NCBI RefSeq assembly: GCF_002252445.1
Contig: NZ_NNRJ01000009.1
Location: 62,001 to 126,000 of the forward strand
DNA length: 64,000 bases
Direction of reading: 5' to 3'
DNA from: Brucella thiophenivorans
GTDB taxonomy: Bacteria > Pseudomonadota > Alphaproteobacteria > Rhizobiales > Rhizobiaceae
In this document: positions 45,019-53,146 of the stretch, one piece after another
Layout: every line of letters starts with the position of its first letter
Numbering within the stretch: position 1 is the first letter of the stretch
Translations under genes and position numbers: made by a program
The notes under the pieces: generated by a model
What the model was told of the DNA's origin: nothing
Database searches by the model: none
What the model saw: only the letters and a program-made list of their open reading frames with translations

Positions 45019-46056
45019 ATGAAACCGTCATTCCGTACCGTTATTCTTTCGACCTCACTTCTCACGACTGTCATCGGCGCACCAGCCTTTGCGCAAACGC
45101 CTGAAACCGTTACCCCAAAGGTTATGGTCATCACCATGTTTGGTGAAGAAGCCAAGCCATGGCTTGAAGGTGAAAAATTCACGCAGAAGCTGAAGCTGCC
45201 GGGTTTGAGTTCCGAATATCCAGAGATCGATTGCACGGCGGAAGGCCTCTGCCACATGACGACCGCCATGGGCTTTGCGAATGCGGCAACGGCTGTTTCA
45301 GCAATGGCATTAAGCGACAAGCTCGACCTTAAAAACACCTATTTCCTCATCGCCGGTATTGCAGGGGTTGATCCCAAGCACGGCACGCTCGGTTCGGCCC
45401 ATTGGGCGAAATATGCCATCGATGGAACCCTCAACCACCGTATCGATATTCGTGAAGCGCCTGAAGGCTGGCCAACCGATTTCTTCGGTCTGGGTGCAGC
45501 AAAGCCCGGCGAAAAGCCAAAATGGGCGGCTGGTACAGAAGTGTTTGAACTCAATGGCAAGCTCGCCGACTATGCGCTTGCGACCACCAAAGGCGTCGAA
45601 CTTCTCGACAGCGATGATGCGAAGGAATATCGCAAACATTATACAGAAGAAGCTGCAACCAGCGCGCCTAAAGTGACGATCTGTGACACCGCATCCGCCG
45701 ACACTTACTGGCATGGAACCAAACTCGGTGAAGCCATGGAACAGTGGTCGAAGCTCCTGACCGATGGAAAAGCCGACTATTGCACATCACAGATGGAAGA
45801 CAATGCAACGCTGACCGCGCTCAAGCGTGCAGCCGATGCAGGCAAGCTCGACTTTAACCGCATCGCGCTGCTGCGCACATCGTCTAACTTCGATCGTCAG
45901 GGCAAAGACCAGACAGCTTCTGAATCACTGGCCGCAAAGTCAGGTGGTTTCCCGCTTGCAACAACCAATGCTTACCGCGTTGGTAAGATCTATGCCAACA
46001 GCATCATCAAGGATTGGAAGTCTTGGGAACAGGCACCCCAGACGGAAGCCAAATAG
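45019..46056 (+). CDS. exported NUP-family purine nucleoside protein
   Basis: 345 residues with a signal peptide (TVILSTSLLTTVIGAPAFAQ), so the mature protein is periplasmic. The body resembles the NUP (purine nucleoside permease) family: KVMVITMFGEEAKPWLEGE, CTAEGLCHMTTAMGFANAAT, YFLIAGIAGVDPKHGTLGSA, TSNFDRQG near the C-terminus. It has no transmembrane helices after the signal, so a nucleoside-binding or phosphorylase-like role fits better than a channel. AGAAAGG precedes it at 12 bases. Has its own terminator. Confidence 0.88.
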   Translation: MKPSFRTVILSTSLLTTVIGAPAFAQTPETVTPKVMVITMFGEEAKPWLEGEKFTQKLKLPGLSSEYPEIDCTAEGLCHMTTAMGFANAATAVSAMALSDKLDLKNTYFLIAGIAGVDPKHGTLGSAHWAKYAIDGTLNHRIDIREAPEGWPTDFFGLGAAKPGEKPKWAAGTEVFELNGKLADYALATTKGVELLDSDDAKEYRKHYTEEAATSAPKVTICDTASADTYWHGTKLGEAMEQWSKLLTDGKADYCTSQMEDNATLTALKRAADAGKLDFNRIALLRTSSNFDRQGKDQTASESLAAKSGGFPLATTNAYRVGKIYANSIIKDWKSWEQAPQTEAK

Positions 46057-46087
46057 TTCGGTAATGCTATAACGACTCAGAAATCCA

Positions 46088-46121
46088 AGCACTCTTTGGA
46101 AAATCCGAAGAGTGCTTTTTT
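46088..46121 (+). terminator. terminator of the NUP gene
   Basis: AGCACTCTT and AAGAGTGCT form a 9-bp perfect stem, followed by TTTTT. Confidence 0.93.
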
Positions 46122-46184
46122 AAATGTCTAATCTGAATCTTATTTCAACGACTTATACGGCCAACCGGAATCAGTTCCCGAAGC

Positions 46185-46260
46185 CGAACTTTAATCAGAT
46201 CAGAAACGCACCCCAAAAAGTGGAAACCGGTTTTCGGATAAGATGCGCGCAAAAAGAATC
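46185..46260. repeat. family 1 repeat, copy 5, with AATCAGATCAGAAACGC block
   Basis: AATCAGATCAGAAACGC (46192) matches the reverse complement of the family 3 start, and is followed by AAAAAGTGGAAACCGGTTTT, the family 1 core. So the two repeat families can be joined in one unit. Confidence 0.8.
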
Positions 46261-46278
46261 TCTGATTATAGCCGAGCT

Positions 46279-46539
46279 TTAATCAGAAGTCGGCAAGCGT
46301 CGCATTGTGAATTCGATCACATCATCGGGTCGCTCGCACCAGCTTTCGATTTCTGTCCAGTAGGCAGCCTTGGGAAAACTCTCGAACCATTCGCGTGCTT
46401 TGTCGCGTGCGGCCTGTCTAGGCAGGGCAAAAGTCTCGCGGATAAAGCCATCTCGCGGGAGCCGGCTTTTGTTCGCACGGCCTTTTTCCAGCTGCTTTCG
46501 CAAGCCTTCAAGCGGTGGTTTGGGCGGTGATGCGGTCAT
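46279..46539 (-). CDS. conserved small hypothetical protein
   Basis: 86 residues. ATG 46539 follows GGGAGGCAACTGC, a strong ribosome site, which supports a real gene. It is charged and soluble, with two basic stretches (PLEGLRKQLEKGRANKSRLP) and a C-terminal helix with aromatic residues (REWFESFPKAAYWTEIESWC). No signal or membrane segment. I recognise no family and assign no function. Confidence 0.65.
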   Translation of the reverse strand: MTASPPKPPLEGLRKQLEKGRANKSRLPRDGFIRETFALPRQAARDKAREWFESFPKAAYWTEIESWCERPDDVIEFTMRRLPTSD

Positions 46540-46704
46540 GCAGTTGCCTCCCGGAACAGGGAACTTTCAATCCCTTGGAGGATTAAGATAGGCAAGCAAC
46601 GCGTTTATGACGAGTCTTTTCTTGGGGAGAGCAATTTACACGCGCATACCTCTCAGCCTTCACTCTTTGCGCCACCGCAAGACTTTGCTAAGTCATGACT
46701 ATAG

Positions 46705-47652
<948 letters not shown>

Positions 47653-47661
47653 TACTCCAAT

Positions 47662-47690
47662 AAAAAAGGCCGGATTATCCGGCCTTTTTT
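47662..47690. terminator. bidirectional terminator
   Basis: A6 then GGCCGGAT, with ATCCGGCC then T6, between the convergent hemF and dioxygenase genes. Confidence 0.95.
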
Positions 47691-47692
47691 AT

Positions 47693-48529
47693 TTATGCTT
47701 TTGGCTGGTTGCGAAGCTTTTCCGCCTGCGCATAAAACTTCTTTTCCCACTCATTGTGATTATCCAGCCCTTCCTTGATGAAGGGGGTGAAGATCGCCAG
47801 ATTCATCAGCGCCCAGTTGACGAAACGGGCCGGGAATTTCAGCGGCTTTACGAAATCCACAAACAGCACCACACGCGTATGATCGGTATGGTTCCATGCC
47901 TCATGCTCATAGGCATCGTCGAAAATCAGAACCTTGCCTTCCTGCCAATGGCAGATCTGCTTATCGACGCGGATTGCAAGCTTGTTGGCAGGTTCCGGCA
48001 CGATCATGCCCATATGCAGACGCAGCACACCATTATAAGGTCCACGATGCGGCGGCAGGTGTTTGCCCGGCTCGAAGATCGAGAACATCGCAGTCGTCAG
48101 ACCCGGAATATGCTGCACAGCATTCCATGTATTCGGACATGCTTTGACATTCTGCTCAGACTTCACACCGAAGCCCAACAGGAAGAACGTCTTCCAGTGG
48201 TTGTCGGTCGAGATCGTCTTAACGTCCGACGAGATATCCTGAAACGATGGCAATTCGCTCTGCCGCAACAGAACCTTTTCAAGTTCGGCACGAATAGCCG
48301 GATATGCCTTCTCGATTTCTGCTACCCACGGAAAAGTTGTATTGTCATAAACGGGTGGATTGCCGAGCTTTGCATATTTGAGATTGAGCCGTTCCGCCCA
48401 GGCAACAATGCCCATAAAAAAGCGCGTGACAGCACCCGGGCGCTCCATCGGCGCAATACCATCGGTGCCAAAATTCTGCTTGGGATCAGAACCTATATTG
48501 TGTGGTGTCGATTTATCAATATTTGACAT
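47693..48529 (-). CDS. aspartyl/asparaginyl beta-hydroxylase-like dioxygenase (LpxO-like)
   Basis: 278 residues from ATG 48529 (a TTG five codons earlier overlaps the cca stop). Fe(II)/2-oxoglutarate dioxygenase fold: the first iron-ligand His is in LPPHRGPYNGVLRLHMGM, the second in AYEHEAWN, and the 2-oxoglutarate Arg is likely in HTRVVLFVDF. LpxO of Salmonella 2-hydroxylates a lipid A acyl chain; a related role is likely here but unproven. It is coupled to cca upstream on the same strand. Confidence 0.85.
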   Translation of the reverse strand: MSNIDKSTPHNIGSDPKQNFGTDGIAPMERPGAVTRFFMGIVAWAERLNLKYAKLGNPPVYDNTTFPWVAEIEKAYPAIRAELEKVLLRQSELPSFQDISSDVKTISTDNHWKTFFLLGFGVKSEQNVKACPNTWNAVQHIPGLTTAMFSIFEPGKHLPPHRGPYNGVLRLHMGMIVPEPANKLAIRVDKQICHWQEGKVLIFDDAYEHEAWNHTDHTRVVLFVDFVKPLKFPARFVNWALMNLAIFTPFIKEGLDNHNEWEKKFYAQAEKLRNQPKA

Positions 48530-48540
48530 TCGTTGTTCTT

Positions 48541-49803
48541 TCAAAAACTACGCTCAAGTTTGTCCAGAAGCGCTTCGCGGTCAAGACTAAAACCTGACTC
48601 TATCCAGAGAGTTTCCAGCCCCCTCAGCTTTTCGCCGAGCACAGGTCCCTTTTTTATGCCAAGGTTAAGCAAATCACTTCCCGTAACCGGAAAGGTCGGT
48701 GCATCATAGCTTTGCAGCGCATCGAGCAAACGCGCGAAACCTCCGGCTCTGATCATCGCCGTGTCACTTTCCGCCGCTTCATTGCGTGCTGACGCGTAGC
48801 TCAATCTGATGCGATCCATGATGGCTTGCTTGCTGCCGCTATAAACGAGCTTTTTCAGTGTCTGCTCGGACAGTTCCGGCGCAACAAGATCAGCGCGTGC
48901 CCAAGCTTCCAGACGCGCGCGTTCGGCATTGGACATTTTCAGTCGCTTGCCCAACTCAACAATTCGCTCTTTATCTGGTGGAACCATGCTTTCAAGGCGC
49001 AAAAGCGCATCAACCGGCCAGCCAAGATCGGCCTCCGTGCGCATAAGCCCATGAATGGCATCAATCCCCCATTTCTCGCTTTCAGGTAGAATAGCGGTTA
49101 GAACGCCCGACTGCCGCATCCACAAAAGCGCACGCGAAGGATCGGGCGCGGAAAGCAATTTCTTGAGTTCAGACCAGACGCGCTCGGCGGATAATTGATC
49201 AAGTCCATCTTTCAGACGCGCACTGGCGCGCAAACCGTCGGCTTCAGGACGCCCTGAACCGTACCAGGCAAAGAAGCGAAAGAACCGCAAAATGCGCAGA
49301 TAGTCTTCACGAATACGGGCTTCTGCATCACCAATGAAACGCAAGGTTTTTGTTTGAATATCGGCAAGACCACCGACATAATCGATCACATCGCCATCAA
49401 CCGTTGCATAAAGCGCATTGATCGTAAAATCGCGCCGCTCGGCGTCTGCTTCCCAATCTGTGCCGAACGCAACTTTCGCGTGACGGCCGTCGGTTTCAAC
49501 ATCCTTGCGCAAAGTCGTCACTTCGAAGGGCTGGCCCTGCACGACGACGGTTACGGTGCCATGCTCAATACCGGTCGGCACCGGCTTGAAGCCTGCTTCC
49601 TTTGCCAGCCGCACCGTATCTTCCGGCAGATGCGTGGTGGCCAGATCGACATCACTAACGTCTGTGCCAAGTAAAGTGTTGCGCACAGCTCCGCCCACAA
49701 CACGCACTTCGCCGCCATCACGATTAAGCGCTGCAAAAAGCGCCTTCATTGACTTCGTATGCAGCCATTTGGCTCGATCTGAAATATTTACTGTGTCGCT
49801 CAA
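48541..49803 (-). CDS. cca: CCA tRNA nucleotidyltransferase / poly(A) polymerase family
   Basis: 420 residues. The nucleotidyltransferase head shows VRVVGGAVRNTLLGTDVSDV with catalytic DVD (about residue 55), and the RRDFTINALYATVDGDVIDY block. A C-terminal helical domain follows. The start is TTG 49803 within the previous gene's stop (TTGA), with AAAGG 8 bases upstream, giving an overlap. Adds or repairs tRNA 3' CCA ends; a poly(A) polymerase role is the alternative. Third in a chain of overlapping genes. Confidence 0.94.
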   Translation of the reverse strand: MSDTVNISDRAKWLHTKSMKALFAALNRDGGEVRVVGGAVRNTLLGTDVSDVDLATTHLPEDTVRLAKEAGFKPVPTGIEHGTVTVVVQGQPFEVTTLRKDVETDGRHAKVAFGTDWEADAERRDFTINALYATVDGDVIDYVGGLADIQTKTLRFIGDAEARIREDYLRILRFFRFFAWYGSGRPEADGLRASARLKDGLDQLSAERVWSELKKLLSAPDPSRALLWMRQSGVLTAILPESEKWGIDAIHGLMRTEADLGWPVDALLRLESMVPPDKERIVELGKRLKMSNAERARLEAWARADLVAPELSEQTLKKLVYSGSKQAIMDRIRLSYASARNEAAESDTAMIRAGGFARLLDALQSYDAPTFPVTGSDLLNLGIKKGPVLGEKLRGLETLWIESGFSLDREALLDKLERSF

Positions 49804-50438
49804 GCGTAGAGCCTTTCATAAAGTCCGCGAATTATGCCTGCGGTCACGCCCCAGATGAATCGCTCATGATATGGCATTGCGTAATAAAAGCGTTCCTGAC
49901 CATTGAACAGCCGGCTTTCGCGCCGGTGATTGGCCGGGTTCATCAGGAATGAAAGTGGCACCTCGAAAATATCCGCAACCTCGTCCGGGTTCGGATACAC
50001 ATCAAAAGGCGTATTGACCACCGCCAAAACTGGCGTGATTGAAAAGCCGCTGCCTGTGAGATAGCGCGGCATATGCCCGATAATGTTCGCGCGTTCGGAC
50101 ACAAGCCCGATTTCCTCATTGGCCTCGCGCAGTGCTGCTTTTTCAGCGGTCCCATCCTCCGGGTCGATTGCCCCACCCGGAAAAGCGATCTGGCCCGAAT
50201 GCTTACGCAATGTTTCGGTGCGCCGTGTCAAAAGCAATGTGGCCTCTGGTCCGCGATCTACCACCGGCACCAGCACGGCGGCATCGCGCAATTTCGATGT
50301 CACCATGGCCTGCGTGAATTCGGGATTAAGCGAATGATCGCCGGTCAGATCGTCGTGATCAGGCTGCCAGTTGCGCACACGCTCCGTAAAACCACCGGCG
50401 GAAAAAGCCGGAAAAAGATGCGATGCACGATCATTCAT
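49800..50438 (-). CDS. CoA pyrophosphatase (Nudix, NudL/YeaB type)
   Basis: 212 residues. The UPF0035 signature TRRTETLRKHSGQIAFPGG is immediately followed by the Nudix box, G-x5-E-x7-REANEEIGL. This pair of motifs marks CoA diphosphatases. It hydrolyses CoA and acyl-CoA to phosphopantetheine and ADP. Overlaps the DUF1285 gene stop by four bases at its start, and cca at its end. Confidence 0.93.
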   Translation of the reverse strand: MNDRASHLFPAFSAGGFTERVRNWQPDHDDLTGDHSLNPEFTQAMVTSKLRDAAVLVPVVDRGPEATLLLTRRTETLRKHSGQIAFPGGAIDPEDGTAEKAALREANEEIGLVSERANIIGHMPRYLTGSGFSITPVLAVVNTPFDVYPNPDEVADIFEVPLSFLMNPANHRRESRLFNGQERFYYAMPYHERFIWGVTAGIIRGLYERLYA

Positions 50439-51100
50439 TGCAATGCCGCCTCCAGCGCATCAACCGGCATGATCGGAAAAACATGTCCCTTTGAGCGCAC
50501 GGCAAACATCGTCACACCATCGACTTCGATCTCTTCACCAAGCGCCACAAGATCATACATAACAGCGCGGGTCAGCAAGGCTTCGAGCCGTCCACGCACC
50601 AGCATATAAGGCTTCAATCCGCCGCTCGTCTTTTCAATGACAAAGCGTAACGGGTTCTCCTCACTGACCTCAATCACATCTCCGACATTGGTGCGTAGCG
50701 TAAGTGTCTGCGATTGAGCCTCACCCGAAACCTGCATTTCCACCGCAATAAAATGCGCGTCTTCGACGCGAATTCCAACCTTTTCCACCGGCGTTACGAG
50801 ATAGGTTTTGCCGTCTTCATCCTTGCGCAACACAGTTGAAAACAACCGCACTAATTGTGGGCGTCCAATCGGCGTTCCCATATAGAACCACGTTCCATCG
50901 GCGCGGATTTCCATATCAAGATCGCCACAGAAATCGGGATTCCAGCGCTCAACCGGTGCAATTCCTCGCTCTTTCTTGGAAGGGCCGCTGGTGGCGTCTT
51001 CATGCGCACGCGCAATAAGCGCTTCGAGACCGCTCACGCCATCGTCACGCTTTACTAAACTTTGCGGCTCTTGTTTGCCGTCAGGGGTGCTTTTTGTCAT
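50435..51100 (-). CDS. DUF1285 family protein
   Basis: 221 residues, no signal peptide. The conserved DUF1285 core runs through ERWNPDFCGDLDMEIRADGT, FYMGTPIGRPQLVRLFSTVL and KTYLVTPVEKVGIRVEDAHF, then a second domain rich in beta strands. Function is unknown. First gene of the DUF1285-Nudix-cca-dioxygenase chain on the minus strand. Divergent from moxR. Confidence 0.88.
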   Translation of the reverse strand: MTKSTPDGKQEPQSLVKRDDGVSGLEALIARAHEDATSGPSKKERGIAPVERWNPDFCGDLDMEIRADGTWFYMGTPIGRPQLVRLFSTVLRKDEDGKTYLVTPVEKVGIRVEDAHFIAVEMQVSGEAQSQTLTLRTNVGDVIEVSEENPLRFVIEKTSGGLKPYMLVRGRLEALLTRAVMYDLVALGEEIEVDGVTMFAVRSKGHVFPIMPVDALEAALQ

Positions 51101-51233
51101 CCGACTCGGTTATTCCTGCTCGAATGTGATTAAAATTCTTAAAGTCATGAAATAGTCACCGTTTCACGGCTTGTCAGCATATATAGTGTTTTCAACATTA
51201 TATTGCAGGTGCGGATATTTTTGCGAGGTCCCT

Positions 51234-52241
51234 ATGAGCGTTGTCGTTACGCCCGAAGCTATCAACCCCGATGAAATTGTTGCCGAAGCCGAACGCGCCC
51301 TCGCCGACATTGCACGCATTAGAGAAAATATCGGCACCGTCATTTTCGGTCAGGAAAGCGTTATTGAGCGCACGCTCGTAGCGGTTCTGGCTGGCGGTCA
51401 TGCGCTGCTGGTTGGCGTTCCCGGCCTTGCCAAGACAAAGCTTGTCGAAACACTCGGAACTGTCCTTGGTCTTTCAGGCCAGCGTATCCAGTTCACACCC
51501 GATCTCATGCCATCCGATATTATCGGCTCGGAAGTGATGGAGCAGGATGCGGATGGTCGTCGTTCTTTCCGCTATCTCAAAGGCCCGATCTTCACCCAGC
51601 TCCTAATGGCCGATGAAATCAATCGTGCCTCGCCCCGCACCCAATCTGCCCTTTTGCAGGCTATGCAGGAATATCATGTGACGGTTGCTGGTCAACGTTA
51701 TGATCTGCCTGCCCCATTCCATGTTCTCGCCACGCAAAATCCGCTGGAGCAGGAGGGTACCTATCCGCTGCCGGAAGCGCAGCTTGATCGTTTTTTGATG
51801 CAGATAGATATTCTTTATCCAGAATTGGAAGCCGAACGCCGTATCCTGCTTGCAACAACGGGCGTGAGCGAAGCCAAGCCGCATGCAATTCTCGATGCTG
51901 ACAGGCTGCGCCAGATGCAGGCGCTGGTGCGCCGCATGCCGGTTTCCGAAAGCGTGGTCGAAGCGATCCTCAAACTCGTCCGCTCAGCACGCCCTGATGC
52001 CGATAATGAGCATGCCAAAAAGCATATCGCTTGGGGTCCTGGTCCCCGCGCCAGTCAGGCGCTCATGCTTTGCGCGCGTGCGCGTGCGCTTTATGAAGGC
52101 CGTCTTGCCCCATCCGTTGATGATGTGAAGGCTTTGGCCGAGCCAGTTTTGCAACATCGTATGGCGCTTAATTTCGCAGCCCGCGCTGATGGAATGCATG
52201 TGCGTGATGTCATCGCCAATCTGGTGAAGGCAGCCAGCTGA
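51234..52241 (+). CDS. moxR: MoxR-family AAA+ ATPase
   Basis: 335 residues. Walker A GVPGLAKT (61-68), Walker B LLMADEIN (123-130), sensor 1 FHVLATQNPLEQEGTYPLPE. MoxR proteins act as chaperones for maturation of enzyme complexes, usually next to a DUF58/VWA protein. The downstream DUF58 and BatA-like genes fit. ATG 51234 has GAGG 5 bases upstream. First gene of a four-gene operon. Confidence 0.96.
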   Translation: MSVVVTPEAINPDEIVAEAERALADIARIRENIGTVIFGQESVIERTLVAVLAGGHALLVGVPGLAKTKLVETLGTVLGLSGQRIQFTPDLMPSDIIGSEVMEQDADGRRSFRYLKGPIFTQLLMADEINRASPRTQSALLQAMQEYHVTVAGQRYDLPAPFHVLATQNPLEQEGTYPLPEAQLDRFLMQIDILYPELEAERRILLATTGVSEAKPHAILDADRLRQMQALVRRMPVSESVVEAILKLVRSARPDADNEHAKKHIAWGPGPRASQALMLCARARALYEGRLAPSVDDVKALAEPVLQHRMALNFAARADGMHVRDVIANLVKAAS

Positions 52242-53146
52242 TGGCGATTGGCGCAGAAGTTTCATCAGCAAACCGCAAGGATAGTTTGGCACGCGCCCGG
52301 GTGCGCGCATCGAGTATCCCTGATCTGCTGGTTGAAGCGCAGCGCGTCGTCAACACCGTGATGAATGGCTGGCATGGTCGCCGCAAACGCGGCCCCGGCG
52401 AAAACTTCTGGCAGTTTCGCCCTTATGTTCAAGGCGAATCGCTGGCCCATATCGACTGGCGGCGCTCAGCCCGCGACGATCATACCTATGTCCGTGACCG
52501 CGAATGGGAATCCGCACATACGGTCTGGCTGTGGTGCGATTTCTCGCCTTCCATGCTTTACCGCTCGCAATTCTCACCTGTCTCAAAGGAGGCGCGTTCG
52601 CTCGTGCTCACGCTGGCACTGGCCGAACTTCTTTCGCGCTCCGGTGAACGCATCGCCTTCCCGTCGCTGCTGCAACCTTTCTCAGCGCGCAATGGTGCGG
52701 AACGTCTGGCAGGCGCATTAATGCATGATATTTCTGCTCGCGCTTTGCCTGATATTGACCAGATACGCCGCTTTTCCGAAGTGGTGCTAATTTCCGATTT
52801 TCTGCATCCGCTTGATGAACTGACCGCGCTTCTCGACAGTCTTGCGCGTCGCGGCGTGCGCGCACATCTGGTGGAAGTGGCCGACCCTGCCGAAGAAGCC
52901 TTCCCCTATTCGGGTCGTACCGAATTTCGCGATCCTGAAACCGGTACCACGCTTGTTGCAGGCCGTGCGGAAACCTATGCGGAAGACTATCGCCGCCTTT
53001 ATATCGCGCGGCGCGATACGCTGGCTGATTTTTGCAGACGCCTTGGCTGGAGCTTTACCGTGCATCGCACCGACACACCCGCCACACAGGCCTTGTCGCG
53101 ATTGCATGATGCTTTGAGCGCATCCTCATCGGGAGGCGCGCGCTGA
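52241..53146 (+). CDS. DUF58 protein
   Basis: 301 residues. The DUF58 core is PYVQGESLAHIDWRRSARDD followed by VWLWCDFSPSMLYRS, with a VWA-like DxSxS at CDFSPSM. No transmembrane segment. Overlaps moxR and the next gene by one base each (TGATG), which means tight translational coupling. Forms the partner of MoxR in such operons. Exact substrate unknown. Confidence 0.92.
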   Translation: MAIGAEVSSANRKDSLARARVRASSIPDLLVEAQRVVNTVMNGWHGRRKRGPGENFWQFRPYVQGESLAHIDWRRSARDDHTYVRDREWESAHTVWLWCDFSPSMLYRSQFSPVSKEARSLVLTLALAELLSRSGERIAFPSLLQPFSARNGAERLAGALMHDISARALPDIDQIRRFSEVVLISDFLHPLDELTALLDSLARRGVRAHLVEVADPAEEAFPYSGRTEFRDPETGTTLVAGRAETYAEDYRRLYIARRDTLADFCRRLGWSFTVHRTDTPATQALSRLHDALSASSSGGAR

